Assembly (NCBI GenBank): GCA_011391255.1 | Contig: JAABQV010000002.1 | Coordinates: 1 to 64,000, forward strand | Length of the DNA: 64,000 nucleotides | Direction: 5' to 3' | DNA from: Dechloromonas sp. | Lineage (GTDB): Bacteria > Pseudomonadota > Gammaproteobacteria > Burkholderiales > Rhodocyclaceae | In this document: positions 9,156-18,996 of the stretch, one piece after another | Numbering within the stretch: position 1 is the stretch's first letter | How the letters are laid out: every line of letters begins with the position of its first letter | Position numbers and translations under genes: made by a program | The notes under the pieces: generated by a model | What the model saw: only the letters and a program-made list of their open reading frames with translations | What the model was told of the DNA's origin: nothing | Database searches by the model: none

Positions 9156-10291
9156 GAGCCCTCCGCTAATTTACGGTTGCGTTCATTATTCAGATGAAAT
9201 GCTCCCTCAACGACGATTCGCTCATCACCTTTGAGTCCAGTGAGAACCACTCTTTGTCCACCCTGCTCAACGCCAAGCTTTACCTTGACCAAACGAAACG
9301 CGCCTGAGACCTCAGCGACAAAAACGTGATCTATATCGTTCTCACGAACGACTGCGGCAGCAGGCACCACCAATCGATCTACTGGTTTGGCCTCGATCAA
9401 AACTGACGCCAACATCGCTGGCTTCAAACGGCCATCGCGATTGTCCAAAGCGGTACGAACCAACACTGTTCGAGTATCCGGATCAACGGTCTGGCCGACA
9501 AAGACCAGTTTTCCCCATAATTTTTCGTTTCCTAGTGCCGGTACTTCAATGACGACTGACTGGCCCTCCTGGACTCGACTGATCTGTTGTTCAGGGACTT
9601 GTGCCACAGCCCACAAACTGGAAAGGTCAGCAACCACGAATAAGGAATCCGCCGGCTGAACAACCTGCCCCTGAGCAAGTTTTCGTTCAACCACAACACC
9701 ACTCAAAGTCGACACAACGGACATAAGAGAATTTACAGCCCCTTCTCTGCCCAAGCGTTCGATAGCTGCGGGGGTCACGCCAAGCAGCTGCAACTGGTCA
9801 GCTGCCGCCCGAGTTTCAGCGACAGAAATTTGGTACTCGCTCTGGCGGCGCTGCAACTCTGCCAAGGCAATAACATCTGCATCGAATAATGCTTTTGCCC
9901 GCTCAGCGTTACGCCGGTTCAACTCCAGTACAGATCTTGCCCTCAAATATGCAAGCTGTTGTGTAGATAGCTCACTGCTATTGAGCCGGGCCAGCACGTC
10001 ACCTTTTTTTACCGACTGGCCAAGCACTGCATCAATTTCGGTTACCCGGCCAGTGATGGTTGCACCAATGCGGGCCAAACGCTGTTTGTCAAAATCGATA
10101 CTACCCGGCACTCGCAGAGTTTCGGAGACAGGTTGGCTGGTGACGTTCGCCAGTTTGATCTGCGCGACCAGTTCAGCGGCCGGTGACACCAAAGCCGGGT
10201 CAGATAAGGTCGCAGCAACAGTTTTGGCCTCCTCCTTGCCGCATCCTGCGAGTATTGCTGCGGTCAACAGAATAAATGTGGCTTTTTTCAT
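9152..10291 (-). CDS. czcB: RND efflux periplasmic adaptor, CzcB/CusB family lipoprotein
   Basis: 379 aa. A lipoprotein signal ends in ILAGC with Cys17, so the adaptor is lipid-anchored in the periplasm. Central segments show the usual membrane-fusion order: beta-barrel/lipoyl half (GRVTEIDAVLGQSVKKGDVLARL), alpha-hairpin (RARSVLELNRRNAERAKALF), second lipoyl half, and C-terminal beta-barrel. It links the inner-membrane pump to the outer-membrane factor. No long His/Met-rich metal-binding N-terminus is visible. The start overlaps the upstream gene stop by one base (TAATG). Confidence 0.93.
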   Translation of the reverse strand: MKKATFILLTAAILAGCGKEEAKTVAATLSDPALVSPAAELVAQIKLANVTSQPVSETLRVPGSIDFDKQRLARIGATITGRVTEIDAVLGQSVKKGDVLARLNSSELSTQQLAYLRARSVLELNRRNAERAKALFDADVIALAELQRRQSEYQISVAETRAAADQLQLLGVTPAAIERLGREGAVNSLMSVVSTLSGVVVERKLAQGQVVQPADSLFVVADLSSLWAVAQVPEQQISRVQEGQSVVIEVPALGNEKLWGKLVFVGQTVDPDTRTVLVRTALDNRDGRLKPAMLASVLIEAKPVDRLVVPAAAVVRENDIDHVFVAEVSGAFRLVKVKLGVEQGGQRVVLTGLKGDERIVVEGAFHLNNERNRKLAEGS

Positions 10292-11526
10292 TAATTGCTC
10301 CCTCCGGGCAGGGCCCGTAATCTTTCAATTTCAACCCAGGCACTGGCCAGTTCAAAGCGTGCAGCGATCAATTCAGAGCGCGCTGCACGAAATACGCGCT
10401 GCGCATCCAGCACCTCAAGGAAACCTCGCTCACCAAAGCGGTATGCTGCTTCAGCGACCTTCAGAGCCGCTTCGGCACTCCGAACTATTCCTGACTCCAG
10501 CGCCTGCGCCTGCGACTGCGCAATTTCATACTGCTGGTAAGCAACCTCAAGCGCCTTGGTCAATGAAAATTCTTGCGACTCCAGTTCGTTCCTCGCCCGC
10601 GACAATTGGGCCACAGCCGAGCCAACCGGCCCGGTTCGCCGGTCCCACAGCGGTACCGAAAGAACAACACCAAATTGCGAGTTGCGCATATCCGGGTCCT
10701 CTTGCATGCCAGCTTTCAACGCAAAATTGGGCCAGCGGAGACTCCGCTCAAGTTCAAGTTGCCGCTCGGCTCGCACAGTCTCGGCCCTGGCTCTAGTCAG
10801 ATTTGGACTACCGGCCATGACTTCGCCACGCACCTGATTGAGTGGCGTTAATGCCGGCACATCGCGGAATCGGCTAGTCAAAGCGAACTCTGCTGGCAGC
10901 GCACTGCCAACGGCCTGACGCAACGCAGATCGCGCCTGCTCAACCCGGAAGCTCGCCGCCTTGGCTGAATTTCTGGCGTTCAACATTTCAGCTTCAGACT
11001 TGATCAATTCGAAACGCGGCGTCTCACCCTTTTCTACCCGTAAAGAAATGCGATCACGCACACTTTCCAATAGCTTTGCATCTTCGTTAGCGTTAATCAG
11101 TTCCGCCTCGCGACGCAAAACCGAAAAATAGCGCACCCGCAATTGCGCGAGAATATCGGCTTCAAAGGCGCGCGCCCCCGCCCCAGCAGATTCAAGGCCT
11201 GCCTCAGCAGCACCAATACGCGCCGTTCGCCGCCAAGGCAAATCCAGCGGCTGGGTAACCGTAGCACTGCGGGAATCGCCAGAATTGCCAGCCGGACCGC
11301 GGGAACGCGCCGTACCGCTCAAATACTCAATCTCGGGGTTGGGAAATGCCGATGCCGTATCCACACCAAAGCGAGCCGCTGTAACCTGATCTCGTGCCGC
11401 AAGAACAGAGCGGTTTGACGCTAGAGCAAGCGACTCAAGGCTGGCCAAGTCGTATTCCTGCACAGCAAAAGCCATTGAGGCACTGAAGCTGCAGCCTAAA
11501 ATAAAAATTTTTACCGGATTTTTCAT
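10291..11526 (-). CDS. czcC: RND efflux outer-membrane protein, CzcC/TolC family
   Basis: 411 aa from the MKNPVKIF start, chosen because a GGAA site lies 7 nt upstream. The track's longer start adds only four residues. Residues 1-22 form a signal peptide ending MAFA. Two OEP repeats of long amphipathic helices follow (ARDQVTAARFGVD and QEFSLTKALEVAYQQYEIAQSQAQALE). It provides the outer-membrane channel of the tripartite pump and is the first gene of a czcCBA-PII operon. Confidence 0.93.
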   Translation of the reverse strand: MKNPVKIFILGCSFSASMAFAVQEYDLASLESLALASNRSVLAARDQVTAARFGVDTASAFPNPEIEYLSGTARSRGPAGNSGDSRSATVTQPLDLPWRRTARIGAAEAGLESAGAGARAFEADILAQLRVRYFSVLRREAELINANEDAKLLESVRDRISLRVEKGETPRFELIKSEAEMLNARNSAKAASFRVEQARSALRQAVGSALPAEFALTSRFRDVPALTPLNQVRGEVMAGSPNLTRARAETVRAERQLELERSLRWPNFALKAGMQEDPDMRNSQFGVVLSVPLWDRRTGPVGSAVAQLSRARNELESQEFSLTKALEVAYQQYEIAQSQAQALESGIVRSAEAALKVAEAAYRFGERGFLEVLDAQRVFRAARSELIAARFELASAWVEIERLRALPGGSN

Positions 11527-11596
11527 CAATAATTCCATGCAAAATGTAATTTCAAGCAGTCATTTGACCTGCACAATGAATCTTGATTTGTACCGT

Positions 11597-12472
11597 TCAT
11601 TTAACTTCTAGAGCAGCAATGCGCTCTTCCAGCGGCGGGTGGCTTGAGAACAGCGCCATCCAGGAGGCTTTACCGCCGGCAATCCCGGAAGCAGCCATAC
11701 TTTGTGGCAGCGATTCGGTATGCAGGCCGCCAAGACGACGCAGGGCGTTCTGCATCGGCATCGCGCTACCCATCAGATGCGCTGCACCGGCATCGGCGCG
11801 GAACTCACGCTGACGCGAGAAGTAGGCGACGATGACACTGGCGAGAATGCCGAAGACAATTTCGCAAACAATGCTGGTCGCCATATAGACCATCCCCGGC
11901 CCGCTGTTTTCCTCACCCTTGCGCAGGAAGGAATCGACGGCGTAAGCAATGACGCGCGAGATGAAGACGACGAAGGTATTAACCACACCCTGAATCAGCG
12001 TCAGCGTCACCATGTCGCCGTTGGCAATATGCGCCACTTCGTGTGCCAGTACCGCCTCAACCTCCTCGCGGGTCATCCCTTGCAACAAACCGGTCGACAC
12101 GGCGACCAGCGAACTGTTTTTGCTCGCGCCCGTTGCGAAGGCATTTGGCTCACCGTCGTAAATGGCGACTTCCGGCATCGGCAAACCGGCGCGTTGTGCG
12201 AGGCGGCCGACCGTATCAACCAGCCAGACTTCCGTCGAGTTACTTGGTGACTCGATGACGCGGGCACCGGTGCTCCACTTCGCCATCATTTTCGACATCA
12301 TCAGCGAAATCAGCGAACCGCCGAAGCCGATGACGGCAGCGAAGGCGAGCAGCATGCCAAGGTTCAAGCCGTTGGCCGTGAGGAACTTATTGACGCCGAG
12401 CAGGCTGGTGACCAGGCTGAGCACCAGCATGACGGCCAGGTTGGTAGCGAGAAATAGAACAACACGTTTCAT
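11597..12472 (-). CDS. htpX: Inner-membrane zinc metalloprotease HtpX
   Basis: 291 aa from [11 protein letters not shown], which has a GGAG site. The longer in-frame start at 12514 lacks one. Two N-terminal TM helices are followed by the M48 zinc site [10 protein letters not shown] and the third ligand in the [10 protein letters not shown] region, then two more hydrophobic segments. HtpX degrades misfolded membrane proteins under envelope stress. It is 70 bp upstream of czcC on the same strand, with no terminator obvious between them. Confidence 0.97.
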   Translation of the reverse strand: MKRVVLFLATNLAVMLVLSLVTSLLGVNKFLTANGLNLGMLLAFAAVIGFGGSLISLMMSKMMAKWSTGARVIESPSNSTEVWLVDTVGRLAQRAGLPMPEVAIYDGEPNAFATGASKNSSLVAVSTGLLQGMTREEVEAVLAHEVAHIANGDMVTLTLIQGVVNTFVVFISRVIAYAVDSFLRKGEENSGPGMVYMATSIVCEIVFGILASVIVAYFSRQREFRADAGAAHLMGSAMPMQNALRRLGGLHTESLPQSMAASGIAGGKASWMALFSSHPPLEERIAALEVK

Positions 12473-12577
12473 GATCAACTCCGGTTTTAAGATTACGAAC
12501 GAATAATACCGCATTGCACAAAACGGTTAACCCGTAGGAAAATTGACCAACACTTCGGTTTTATCGGACAAAAACAA

Positions 12578-13486
12578 ATGAACAATCTTAACTTCAAGCA
12601 CCTTTACTACTTCTGGGTGGTCGCCCAGGAAGGCAGTATGACGCGTGCAGCCGAACGTCTCGACCTCGCCATCCAGACTATTAGCGGGCAACTCAGCCTG
12701 CTTGAGCGGCAACTTGGCAAATCCCTGTTTGCCGCCCAGGGGCGCGGGCTGGCACTGACCGAGGCGGGACGACAAGCACTTGGGTACGCCGACCAGATTT
12801 TCCAACTGGGCGACGCGCTGGTTGAGGCATTAAACAGCAGCGACAATGAAAACACCCTGCGCCTGCGCGTTGGCATTTCGGACGGCATCCCCAAGTTGCT
12901 CGCCTATCGCCTGCTCTCTTCAGTCTACAAAATGCCGCTCGATGTCCGCCTGATCTGCGATGAAGGTGAATTCGAGACCCTGCTCGCCGATCTCGCCCTG
13001 CATCGCCTCGATGTCGTCCTGACTGACCGCCCGGCGCCCATCGGTGGCAATCTCAAGGTTTTCAGCAAGCGCCTCGGCGATTTCGCGACCGGCATTTTTG
13101 GCAGCGTTTCCCTCGTTGACCGCACCAAGGCCGGCTTTCCGCAATCGCTGGACGGTGCGCCGATGCTGCTGCCGACCCGCCACAATGCTTTGCGTTCGCG
13201 GATCGATCGCTGGCTGGAACAAAATGGCGTCCGCCCGCGCATCGTTGGCGAATTTGAAGACAGCGCCCTGCTCAACACCTTCGGCCGCGAAGGGCTGGGT
13301 CTATTCACCGCCCCGCTGGCGCTGGCTGAACAAATCGCCGAACAACTCGGCGCACAGGCATTGGGCGCGATGAACGGCGTCAGCGAGCACATTTACGCGA
13401 TCTCCAACGAGCGGCGCATTCGCCACCCGGCGGTCGAGGTGCTGTGCGCCGCCTCACCGCAGGACGAAACGCCGGCAGCGGTATAA
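12578..13486 (+). CDS. nhaR: LysR-type regulator, NhaR-like
   Basis: 302 aa. The N-terminal winged helix (NNLNFKHLYYFWVVAQEGSM, then TRAAERLDLAIQTISGQLSLLE) is the form seen in NhaR, activator of the Na+/H+ antiporter gene nhaA in enterics. The effector domain follows from about residue 90. No antiporter gene is adjacent, so its target here is unknown. Divergent from htpX across 105 bp, it may share regulatory DNA with that stress gene. Confidence 0.85.
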   Translation: MNNLNFKHLYYFWVVAQEGSMTRAAERLDLAIQTISGQLSLLERQLGKSLFAAQGRGLALTEAGRQALGYADQIFQLGDALVEALNSSDNENTLRLRVGISDGIPKLLAYRLLSSVYKMPLDVRLICDEGEFETLLADLALHRLDVVLTDRPAPIGGNLKVFSKRLGDFATGIFGSVSLVDRTKAGFPQSLDGAPMLLPTRHNALRSRIDRWLEQNGVRPRIVGEFEDSALLNTFGREGLGLFTAPLALAEQIAEQLGAQALGAMNGVSEHIYAISNERRIRHPAVEVLCAASPQDETPAAV

Positions 13487-13525
13487 TTCATCCCCCCCAA
13501 CGCAAGAACCTTAAATAAGAGTGCC

Positions 13526-14662
13526 ATGCAGCTTCGCAAATTTTCACTGATTCTCCTGACCCTGATCGCCACTAACCAGACCCTCGCCCAGCAGGCACCG
13601 GTACCGCCGGAACTCGCCGCCAAATCCTGGCTGCTGATGGATTTGAGTGCCAATCAGCTGTTGACCGCAGAAAAGCCCGACCAGCGCCTCGAGCCGGCTT
13701 CGCTGACCAAGCTGATGACCGCTTACCTGAGCTTTTCGGCACTCCACAAGAAAACCCTGAGCATCGATCAAGCCCTTCCGGTTTCCGAAAAAGCCTGGCG
13801 TACCGGCGGCTCGAAAATGTTCATTCACGTCGACACGCAAGTTGCTGTTGATGATCTGCTCAAGGGCATGATCGTCCAGTCCGGCAACGACGCCTGCGTG
13901 GCGCTGGCTGAAGGCATTGCCGGCAGCGAAGAGAATTTCGCGCAAATGATGAATCGCGAAGCCAAGCGCCTCGGCATGAATAGCAGCAACTTCACGAACG
14001 CCACCGGCCTGCCTGACCCACAGCTCTACACCACCGCCAGCGACCTCGCCCTGCTCGCCGGCGCGCTGATCCGAGACTTCCCTGAAGAATACAAAAAGTA
14101 TTACTCGATCAAGGAGTTCCGCTACAACAACATCACCCAGCCCAACCGCAACCGCCTGCTCTTTATCGACCCAACGGTTGACGGCGTCAAGACCGGCCAC
14201 ACCGAAGCCGCCGGCTACTGCCTGATCTCGTCGGCCCAGCGCGACAAGCGCCGTCTGCTCTCGGTTGTTCTCGGTACCAAATCCGACTCAACACGCGCCA
14301 GCGAGTCGCACAAACTGCTCAACTGGGGTTTTGGCTCTTTTGACAACATTGCACTGTTCGCGCCCAATCAGCCAGTCGCCACCCTGCGCGTCTGGAAGGG
14401 GGCACAAAGCGAGGTCAAAGCCGGCTTTGCCGATGGTCTCAGCATGACCCTGCCGAAAGGCTACAGCGACAAGGTAAAGCACGAATTCGTCGGGGAACCG
14501 CGCCTGATCGCGCCGATCGAGCAAGGTCAGAAACTCGGCACCCTGAAAGTCACCATAGACGGCAAGCCGGCCAAGGAATATCCGGTGTTCGCTCTTGAAA
14601 ACGTCGCTTTGGGCAACATCTTCACCCGTATCTGGGACACCATTCGCCTCTGGTTCAACTAA
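13526..14662 (+). CDS. dacA: D-alanyl-D-alanine carboxypeptidase (PBP5/6 family)
   Basis: 378 aa. A signal peptide (1-22, ending TLAQ) precedes the peptidase S11 domain with all three penicillin-binding motifs: SLTK (SxxK nucleophile), SGN and KTG in VDGVKTGHTEAAGYC. The C-terminal PBP5 beta-domain is followed by an amphipathic anchor ending IFTRIWDTIRLWFN. It trims the terminal D-Ala from peptidoglycan pentapeptides in the periplasm. Which dac paralogue it is cannot be decided. It precedes the D-amino acid transaminase gene with one repeat element between. Confidence 0.95.
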   Translation: MQLRKFSLILLTLIATNQTLAQQAPVPPELAAKSWLLMDLSANQLLTAEKPDQRLEPASLTKLMTAYLSFSALHKKTLSIDQALPVSEKAWRTGGSKMFIHVDTQVAVDDLLKGMIVQSGNDACVALAEGIAGSEENFAQMMNREAKRLGMNSSNFTNATGLPDPQLYTTASDLALLAGALIRDFPEEYKKYYSIKEFRYNNITQPNRNRLLFIDPTVDGVKTGHTEAAGYCLISSAQRDKRRLLSVVLGTKSDSTRASESHKLLNWGFGSFDNIALFAPNQPVATLRVWKGAQSEVKAGFADGLSMTLPKGYSDKVKHEFVGEPRLIAPIEQGQKLGTLKVTIDGKPAKEYPVFALENVALGNIFTRIWDTIRLWFN

Positions 14663-14687
14663 TCGACACTGCTAAAACTCAATTTAT

Positions 14688-14754
14688 GTCACTCCCGCAA
14701 AAGCGGGAGTCCAGTTACTTCAATAGCCTGGATTCCCGCCTGCGCGGGAATGAC
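14688..14754. repeat. Composite palindromic repeat (GTCATTCCCGC..GCGGGAATGAC type)
   Basis: Two small hairpins, ACTCCCGC-AAAA-GCGGGAGT and ATTCCCGC-CTGC-GCGGGAAT, lie head to head and form a larger palindrome with GTCA/TGAC ends. This dispersed intergenic repeat type is common in beta- and gammaproteobacteria. It sits between dacA and dat and could act as a terminator or mRNA-stabilising structure. Confidence 0.85.
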
Positions 14755-14774
14755 GAATCTATAGAGGTTCCCGA

Positions 14775-15662
14775 ATGACCCCCTACGTCGCCGATCCGGT
14801 CTATCTAAATGGCCAGTTTCTGCCACTCGCTGACGCTGGCGTATCGCCGCTCGATCGGGGTTTTCTTTACGGCGACGGGGTTTATGAGCTGATCCCGGTC
14901 TATTCGCGGCGGCCATTTCGCCTTGACGAGCACTTGAAGCGCCAGCAAGCGACGCTCGATGGCATCCGCATGGCCAATCCGCTGGATCTTGCCGGCTGGA
15001 AAGCTGTGGTCGAAAAACTGATCGCAGGGGCGCCGTGGGATGACCAGTCGATCTACCTGCAAGTCACCCGTGGTGCCGACAACAAGCGCGACCACGCCTT
15101 TCCGCCGGCCAGCGTAACGCCGACCGCCTTTGCCTTTGCGGCGCCGCTGACCACCACGCCAGCCGAGGTGCGCGCCAAAGGCGTTGCGGCGATTACCGTC
15201 AGCGACCAGCGCTGGGCGCGTTGCGACCTCAAGGTGATTTCGCTACTGGCCAACATCCTCGCCCGCCAACAGGCGGTTGACGAAGGCTGCGCCGAGGCGC
15301 TGCTGATTCGCGACGGCTATATGAAGGAAGGTGCTGCCTCCAATATTTTCGTCGTCAAGGACGGCGTTTTGCTGGCGCCGCCGAAGACCCAGCTGATGTT
15401 GCCGGGCATTACCTACGATCTGGTCATCGAATTGGCCGAGCGTCACGGTCAACCGCTGAATGTGCGTGAAATTTCAGAAGCTGAACTTCACAGCGCCGAC
15501 GAGGTCTGGATGACATCCTCGACCAAGGAAGTGCTGGCGATCACGACACTCGACGGCAAGCCGGTCGGCAGTGGCGCCAATGCCGGCAAGCCCGGCCCGC
15601 TTGGCGAGCAGATGTATCAGTGGTATCAGGAGTTCAAAAATACCGTCATGCGCAAAGGCTGA
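14775..15662 (+). CDS. dat: D-amino-acid transaminase (class IV, PLP-dependent)
   Basis: 295 aa fold-type IV aminotransferase. The N-terminus (YLNGQFLPLADAGVSPLDRGF) and RCDLKVISLLANILARQ, with the candidate PLP-binding lysine, are typical. EGAASNIFVVKDGVLLAPP and LPGITYDLVIELA are conserved substrate and phosphate-binding segments. It interconverts D-alanine and D-glutamate with their keto acids. In betaproteobacteria this gene commonly precedes ybeD-lipB-lipA, as here, and only 1 nt separates it from ybeD. Confidence 0.92.
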   Translation: MTPYVADPVYLNGQFLPLADAGVSPLDRGFLYGDGVYELIPVYSRRPFRLDEHLKRQQATLDGIRMANPLDLAGWKAVVEKLIAGAPWDDQSIYLQVTRGADNKRDHAFPPASVTPTAFAFAAPLTTTPAEVRAKGVAAITVSDQRWARCDLKVISLLANILARQQAVDEGCAEALLIRDGYMKEGAASNIFVVKDGVLLAPPKTQLMLPGITYDLVIELAERHGQPLNVREISEAELHSADEVWMTSSTKEVLAITTLDGKPVGSGANAGKPGPLGEQMYQWYQEFKNTVMRKG

Positions 15663-15663
15663 A

Positions 15664-15933
15664 ATGGCTTCCTACAAAGACACCCTGCTCGAATTCCCGT
15701 GCAGTTTCCCGATCAAGATCATGGGCAAGGCACACGATGAATTCGCCGATGCAGTGGTCAGCATCGTCACCCGACACGCGCCCGATTTCGACACGACCTG
15801 CATGGAGTTGCGCGCCAGTTCCGGCGGCAATTACCTGAGCGTTACCTGCACCATCATCGCCACCTCAAAGCCGCAGCTCGACGCCATTTACATGGATCTG
15901 ACGGCACACCCGATGGTCAAAGTCGCCCTGTGA
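15664..15933 (+). CDS. ybeD: YbeD/DUF493 family protein
   Basis: 89 aa from [20 protein letters not shown]. The longer ORF in the track extends back into dat. Family members are small ferredoxin-like alpha-beta proteins, usually found just upstream of lipB. The biochemical role is unknown, and a regulatory role in lipoate metabolism has been suggested from context. The stop codon overlaps the GTG start of lipB. Confidence 0.93.
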   Translation: MASYKDTLLEFPCSFPIKIMGKAHDEFADAVVSIVTRHAPDFDTTCMELRASSGGNYLSVTCTIIATSKPQLDAIYMDLTAHPMVKVAL

Positions 15934-16547
15934 ATTTGCAGGTCAAAAATCTCGGCCGGGTTGATTACGAACCGACCTGGAAGGCAATGCTCGATTTCAC
16001 CGTCACCCGCACGCCGGAAACGCCGGATGAAATCTGGATCGTCGAGCACCCGCCGGTTTTTACGCTCGGGCAGGCTGGCAAGCCTGAGCATTTGTTGGTC
16101 GACGTCGGCATCCCCGTCGTCAAAATTGATCGCGGCGGGCAGATCACCTACCACGGCCCCGGTCAGGTCGTTTTGTATCTGCTGCTCGATCTCACCCGGC
16201 TGAAAATCAAGGTGCGCGAAATGGTCACCGCCATCGAACAGGCAGTGATCGACTTTCTCGCTGCTTATGGCGTCAAGGCTGACCGCCTGGCCGGAGCGCC
16301 CGGCGTTTATGTCGGCGACGCCAAGATCGCCGCCCTTGGCCTGAAAATCAAGAATGGCTGCAGCTACCACGGCTTGTCGCTCAATGTCGATATGGACATG
16401 TCCCCATTTACGGCGATCAACCCCTGCGGCTATGCTGGCCTCAAAGTCGTGCAAACCAGCGACTACAACATTCCGCTCGACGTGGCGCAAGCCGGCGAGC
16501 AACTTACCCAACACTTGCTGCGGCAACTGGATAGAAAAAATGGCTGA
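15930..16547 (+). CDS. lipB: Octanoyl-ACP:protein N-octanoyltransferase
   Basis: 205 aa, GTG start overlapping the ybeD stop (GTGA). LipB moves the octanoyl group from ACP to the lipoyl domains of 2-oxoacid dehydrogenases and the glycine cleavage H protein. Conserved features are [31 protein letters not shown] with the catalytic-site His, and the late [17 protein letters not shown] with the catalytic Cys. Its 3' end overlaps lipA by 8 nt. Confidence 0.97.
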   Translation: MNLQVKNLGRVDYEPTWKAMLDFTVTRTPETPDEIWIVEHPPVFTLGQAGKPEHLLVDVGIPVVKIDRGGQITYHGPGQVVLYLLLDLTRLKIKVREMVTAIEQAVIDFLAAYGVKADRLAGAPGVYVGDAKIAALGLKIKNGCSYHGLSLNVDMDMSPFTAINPCGYAGLKVVQTSDYNIPLDVAQAGEQLTQHLLRQLDRKNG

Positions 16548-17484
16548 AAAAGGCGTCAAACAAAAAGGCGAGCTGAAAACCGCGCGCATCCCGATCAAGA
16601 TCGTCCCGGTCGATACGCCGCTGCGCAAGCCGGACTGGATCCGCGTCAAGGCCGGCAACAGCGCCGGGCGCTTCGGCGAAATCAAGACCATGCTGCGCGA
16701 GCGAAAACTGCACACCGTCTGCGAAGAAGCCACCTGCCCCAATATCGGCGAATGCTTCGGGCGCGGCACCGCCACCTTCATGATCCTCGGCGACATCTGC
16801 ACCCGCCGCTGCCCCTTCTGTGACGTCGGCCACGGCCAGCCGCTGCCGCCCAATGTCGACGAACCGCGCGAACTTGCCGAATCAGTCGCTGCGCTCAAAC
16901 TCAAATATGTGGTGATTACCAGCGTTGACCGCGACGATCTGCGTGACGGTGGCGCCCAGCACTTTGTCGACGTGATCCGCAACACGCGCGAACTCTCGCC
17001 GACGACGACCATTGAAACGCTGGTGCCCGACTTTCGTGGCCGCATGGAAATCGCGCTGGAAATCCTCGGTGGCGCCCTACCCGATGTGCTCAATCACAAC
17101 ATGGAGACCATCCCGCGCCTCTACAAACAGTCACGCCCGGGTGCCGACTACCAGCACTCACTGGATTTCCTCAAGCAGTTCAAGGCGCGCTATCCGCAGG
17201 TCTCGACCAAATCCGGCCTGATGGTCGGCTTGGGCGAAACGGACGAAGAAATCCTCGAAGTGATGCGCGACCTGCGCGCCCACGATGTCGAGATGTTGAC
17301 CATCGGTCAATATCTGGCGCCCTCCGGCCACCACCTGCCGGTCACCCGCTACGTCCATCCCGATATTTTCAAAATGTACGAAGAGGAAGCGAAAAAAATG
17401 GGCTTCACCGGCGCCGCCTGCGCACCGATGGTTCGTTCAAGCTATTGGGCCGACCAGCAGGCGCACAGCGCCGGCGTAGCCTGA
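16540..17484 (+). CDS. lipA: Lipoyl synthase
   Basis: 314 aa from [11 protein letters not shown]. The track's longer ORF reads back through lipB. Both iron-sulfur cluster motifs are present: the auxiliary cluster [12 protein letters not shown] and the radical SAM cluster CTRRCPFC. The C-terminal family serine is probably in APMVRSSY. It inserts two sulfur atoms into the octanoyl chain delivered by LipB. Last gene of dat-ybeD-lipB-lipA, convergent with hflX with 8 bp between. Confidence 0.98.
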   Translation: MAEKGVKQKGELKTARIPIKIVPVDTPLRKPDWIRVKAGNSAGRFGEIKTMLRERKLHTVCEEATCPNIGECFGRGTATFMILGDICTRRCPFCDVGHGQPLPPNVDEPRELAESVAALKLKYVVITSVDRDDLRDGGAQHFVDVIRNTRELSPTTTIETLVPDFRGRMEIALEILGGALPDVLNHNMETIPRLYKQSRPGADYQHSLDFLKQFKARYPQVSTKSGLMVGLGETDEEILEVMRDLRAHDVEMLTIGQYLAPSGHHLPVTRYVHPDIFKMYEEEAKKMGFTGAACAPMVRSSYWADQQAHSAGVA

Positions 17485-17492
17485 TGATCTAG

Positions 17493-18827
17493 TTATTGAT
17501 TTTCAGCAGGCGCTGCAACGGCGCCTGCTTTGGCAAACTGACTGCGTAATTCGTCAAGCGCCCGCGGGTCGCCACGCACGGTGAAATACGCACCCGCTTC
17601 ATCGGCTCGCTCTTCAATGATTTCGCAATTGGCGTAAATTTCCTTGCGCAACTGCTGCGCCGACCAGGGCAGGAATAACTCGGCCTCGACCAGATCGCGC
17701 TGGAAAAACGTCACAATTTTTTGCCGCAGCCGTGCCACCTCATCGGGGCGGCGGGCACTCATCACCACGCAATCAGGATATTGCGCGCGCAACGCCGCTT
17801 CGCACTCGGCTTGTGCCTCTTCGTCGCCGACATGGTCAATTTTGTTGAAGACGCGGATGCGCGGCACGCCATCGGCAGCAATCTCGGCCAGCACCTTGTC
17901 GGTGACTTCAAGCTGGCGCTCGAAACCGGGGTCGCTGGCGTCAATCACATGCAGCAGCAAGGAGGCATCAAGCGCTTCGTCGAGCGTGGACTTGAACGAA
18001 GCGACCAGGCCGTGCGGCAGATTCTTGATGAAGCCAACGGTATCGCTGACCAGAATACGCGGCACGCTCTCCGGGTGAAGGGCCCGCACGGTGGTATCGA
18101 GGGTGGCGAAAAGCTTGTTGGCAACCAGCACTTCACTGCCGGTCAAGGCTCGCATCAGGGTCGATTTACCGGCATTGGTGTAGCCGACCAGCGCCACCCC
18201 GGCGATTTCCTGACGCCCCTGACGGCGGGCGCGCTGGGTCTGGCGCTCGGCGTCCATGGCGATGATTTCGAGTTGCAACTCGGCGATCCGGTCGCGGATC
18301 TTGCGCTTGTCCAGTTCGGTGTGCGACTCGCCGGCCCCGCGGCCGCCAACACCACTGCGCTGGCGCCCCTGCGGCCCGGCGAGTTTGGCGGCTTCACGCA
18401 GACGCGGCGCCATGTAGCCGAGGCGGGCAATTTCCACCTGGGCGCGGGCGGCGCGCGAGCGCGCGTTGTTGTGGAATATCTCAAGAATGACCATGGTGCG
18501 ATCCATCACCTCGCAGCCGACCGCGATTTCAAGATTGCGCGCTTGTGATGGCGATATTTCGTGGTCAACAAGAATGGCCTCGATATCAACGTCAGCTTCG
18601 TGGCTGACGAAATGCTCGATTTCCTGACACTTGCCGGTGCCCAGGTAGGCGGTCGAATCGAAACCCGAGCGCTTCTGGGTAAAGGTGTGGACGATTTTGT
18701 AACCGAGCGTTTTCGCCAGTTCGCGCAACTCGTTCAGCGATGCCTCAAACTCATGATCGCTGACACTCGGCAGTTGAACAGACGCCACAACGGCGAAACG
18801 GGGATTTTCTTTAACTTCCTGACTCAT
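17493..18827 (-). CDS. hflX: Ribosome-associated GTPase HflX
   Basis: About 444 aa from MSQEVKENPRF. The track start at 18872 adds 15 residues with no binding site and no family match, though this choice is not certain. An N-terminal HflX domain (YLGTGKCQEIEHFV) is followed by the GxGGRGAGE linker and an Obg-like G domain with GYTNAGKSTL, DTVGF and NKIDHV. HflX splits stalled 70S ribosomes after heat stress. In many proteobacteria it sits beside hfq and hflKC, but not here. Confidence 0.94.
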   Translation of the reverse strand: MSQEVKENPRFAVVASVQLPSVSDHEFEASLNELRELAKTLGYKIVHTFTQKRSGFDSTAYLGTGKCQEIEHFVSHEADVDIEAILVDHEISPSQARNLEIAVGCEVMDRTMVILEIFHNNARSRAARAQVEIARLGYMAPRLREAAKLAGPQGRQRSGVGGRGAGESHTELDKRKIRDRIAELQLEIIAMDAERQTQRARRQGRQEIAGVALVGYTNAGKSTLMRALTGSEVLVANKLFATLDTTVRALHPESVPRILVSDTVGFIKNLPHGLVASFKSTLDEALDASLLLHVIDASDPGFERQLEVTDKVLAEIAADGVPRIRVFNKIDHVGDEEAQAECEAALRAQYPDCVVMSARRPDEVARLRQKIVTFFQRDLVEAELFLPWSAQQLRKEIYANCEIIEERADEAGAYFTVRGDPRALDELRSQFAKAGAVAAPAENQ

Positions 18828-18970
18828 GCCTGAATAGATTCTCTCGACGGAAAGGGCGACAGTATCCGCCAATGCCGGGTGCGCAATCGAAACATTTTTA
18901 GATCAAGCGCCGGCGTCGCCCGAAAAAAGAGCTGGCATTGCGAAGACCAATAAAATTCAGGGCAAATTCG

Positions 18971-18987
18971 CGGTTGACCGCAACAAG
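18971..18987. repeat. Dispersed 17-mer motif, copy 1
   Basis: CGGTTGACCGCAACAAG occurs here, 9 bp beyond the stop of the downstream lipoprotein gene, and again identically at 33049-33065. Shorter versions recur elsewhere in the window (see findings). Function unknown. Confidence 0.6.
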
Positions 18988-18996
18988 CCGAAAATC

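Noticed and set aside
15888-17093. 401-residue minus-strand ORF opposite lipB and lipA
   Set aside because: It is an antisense shadow of two clearly recognised genes and has low-complexity Arg/Ser-rich text.
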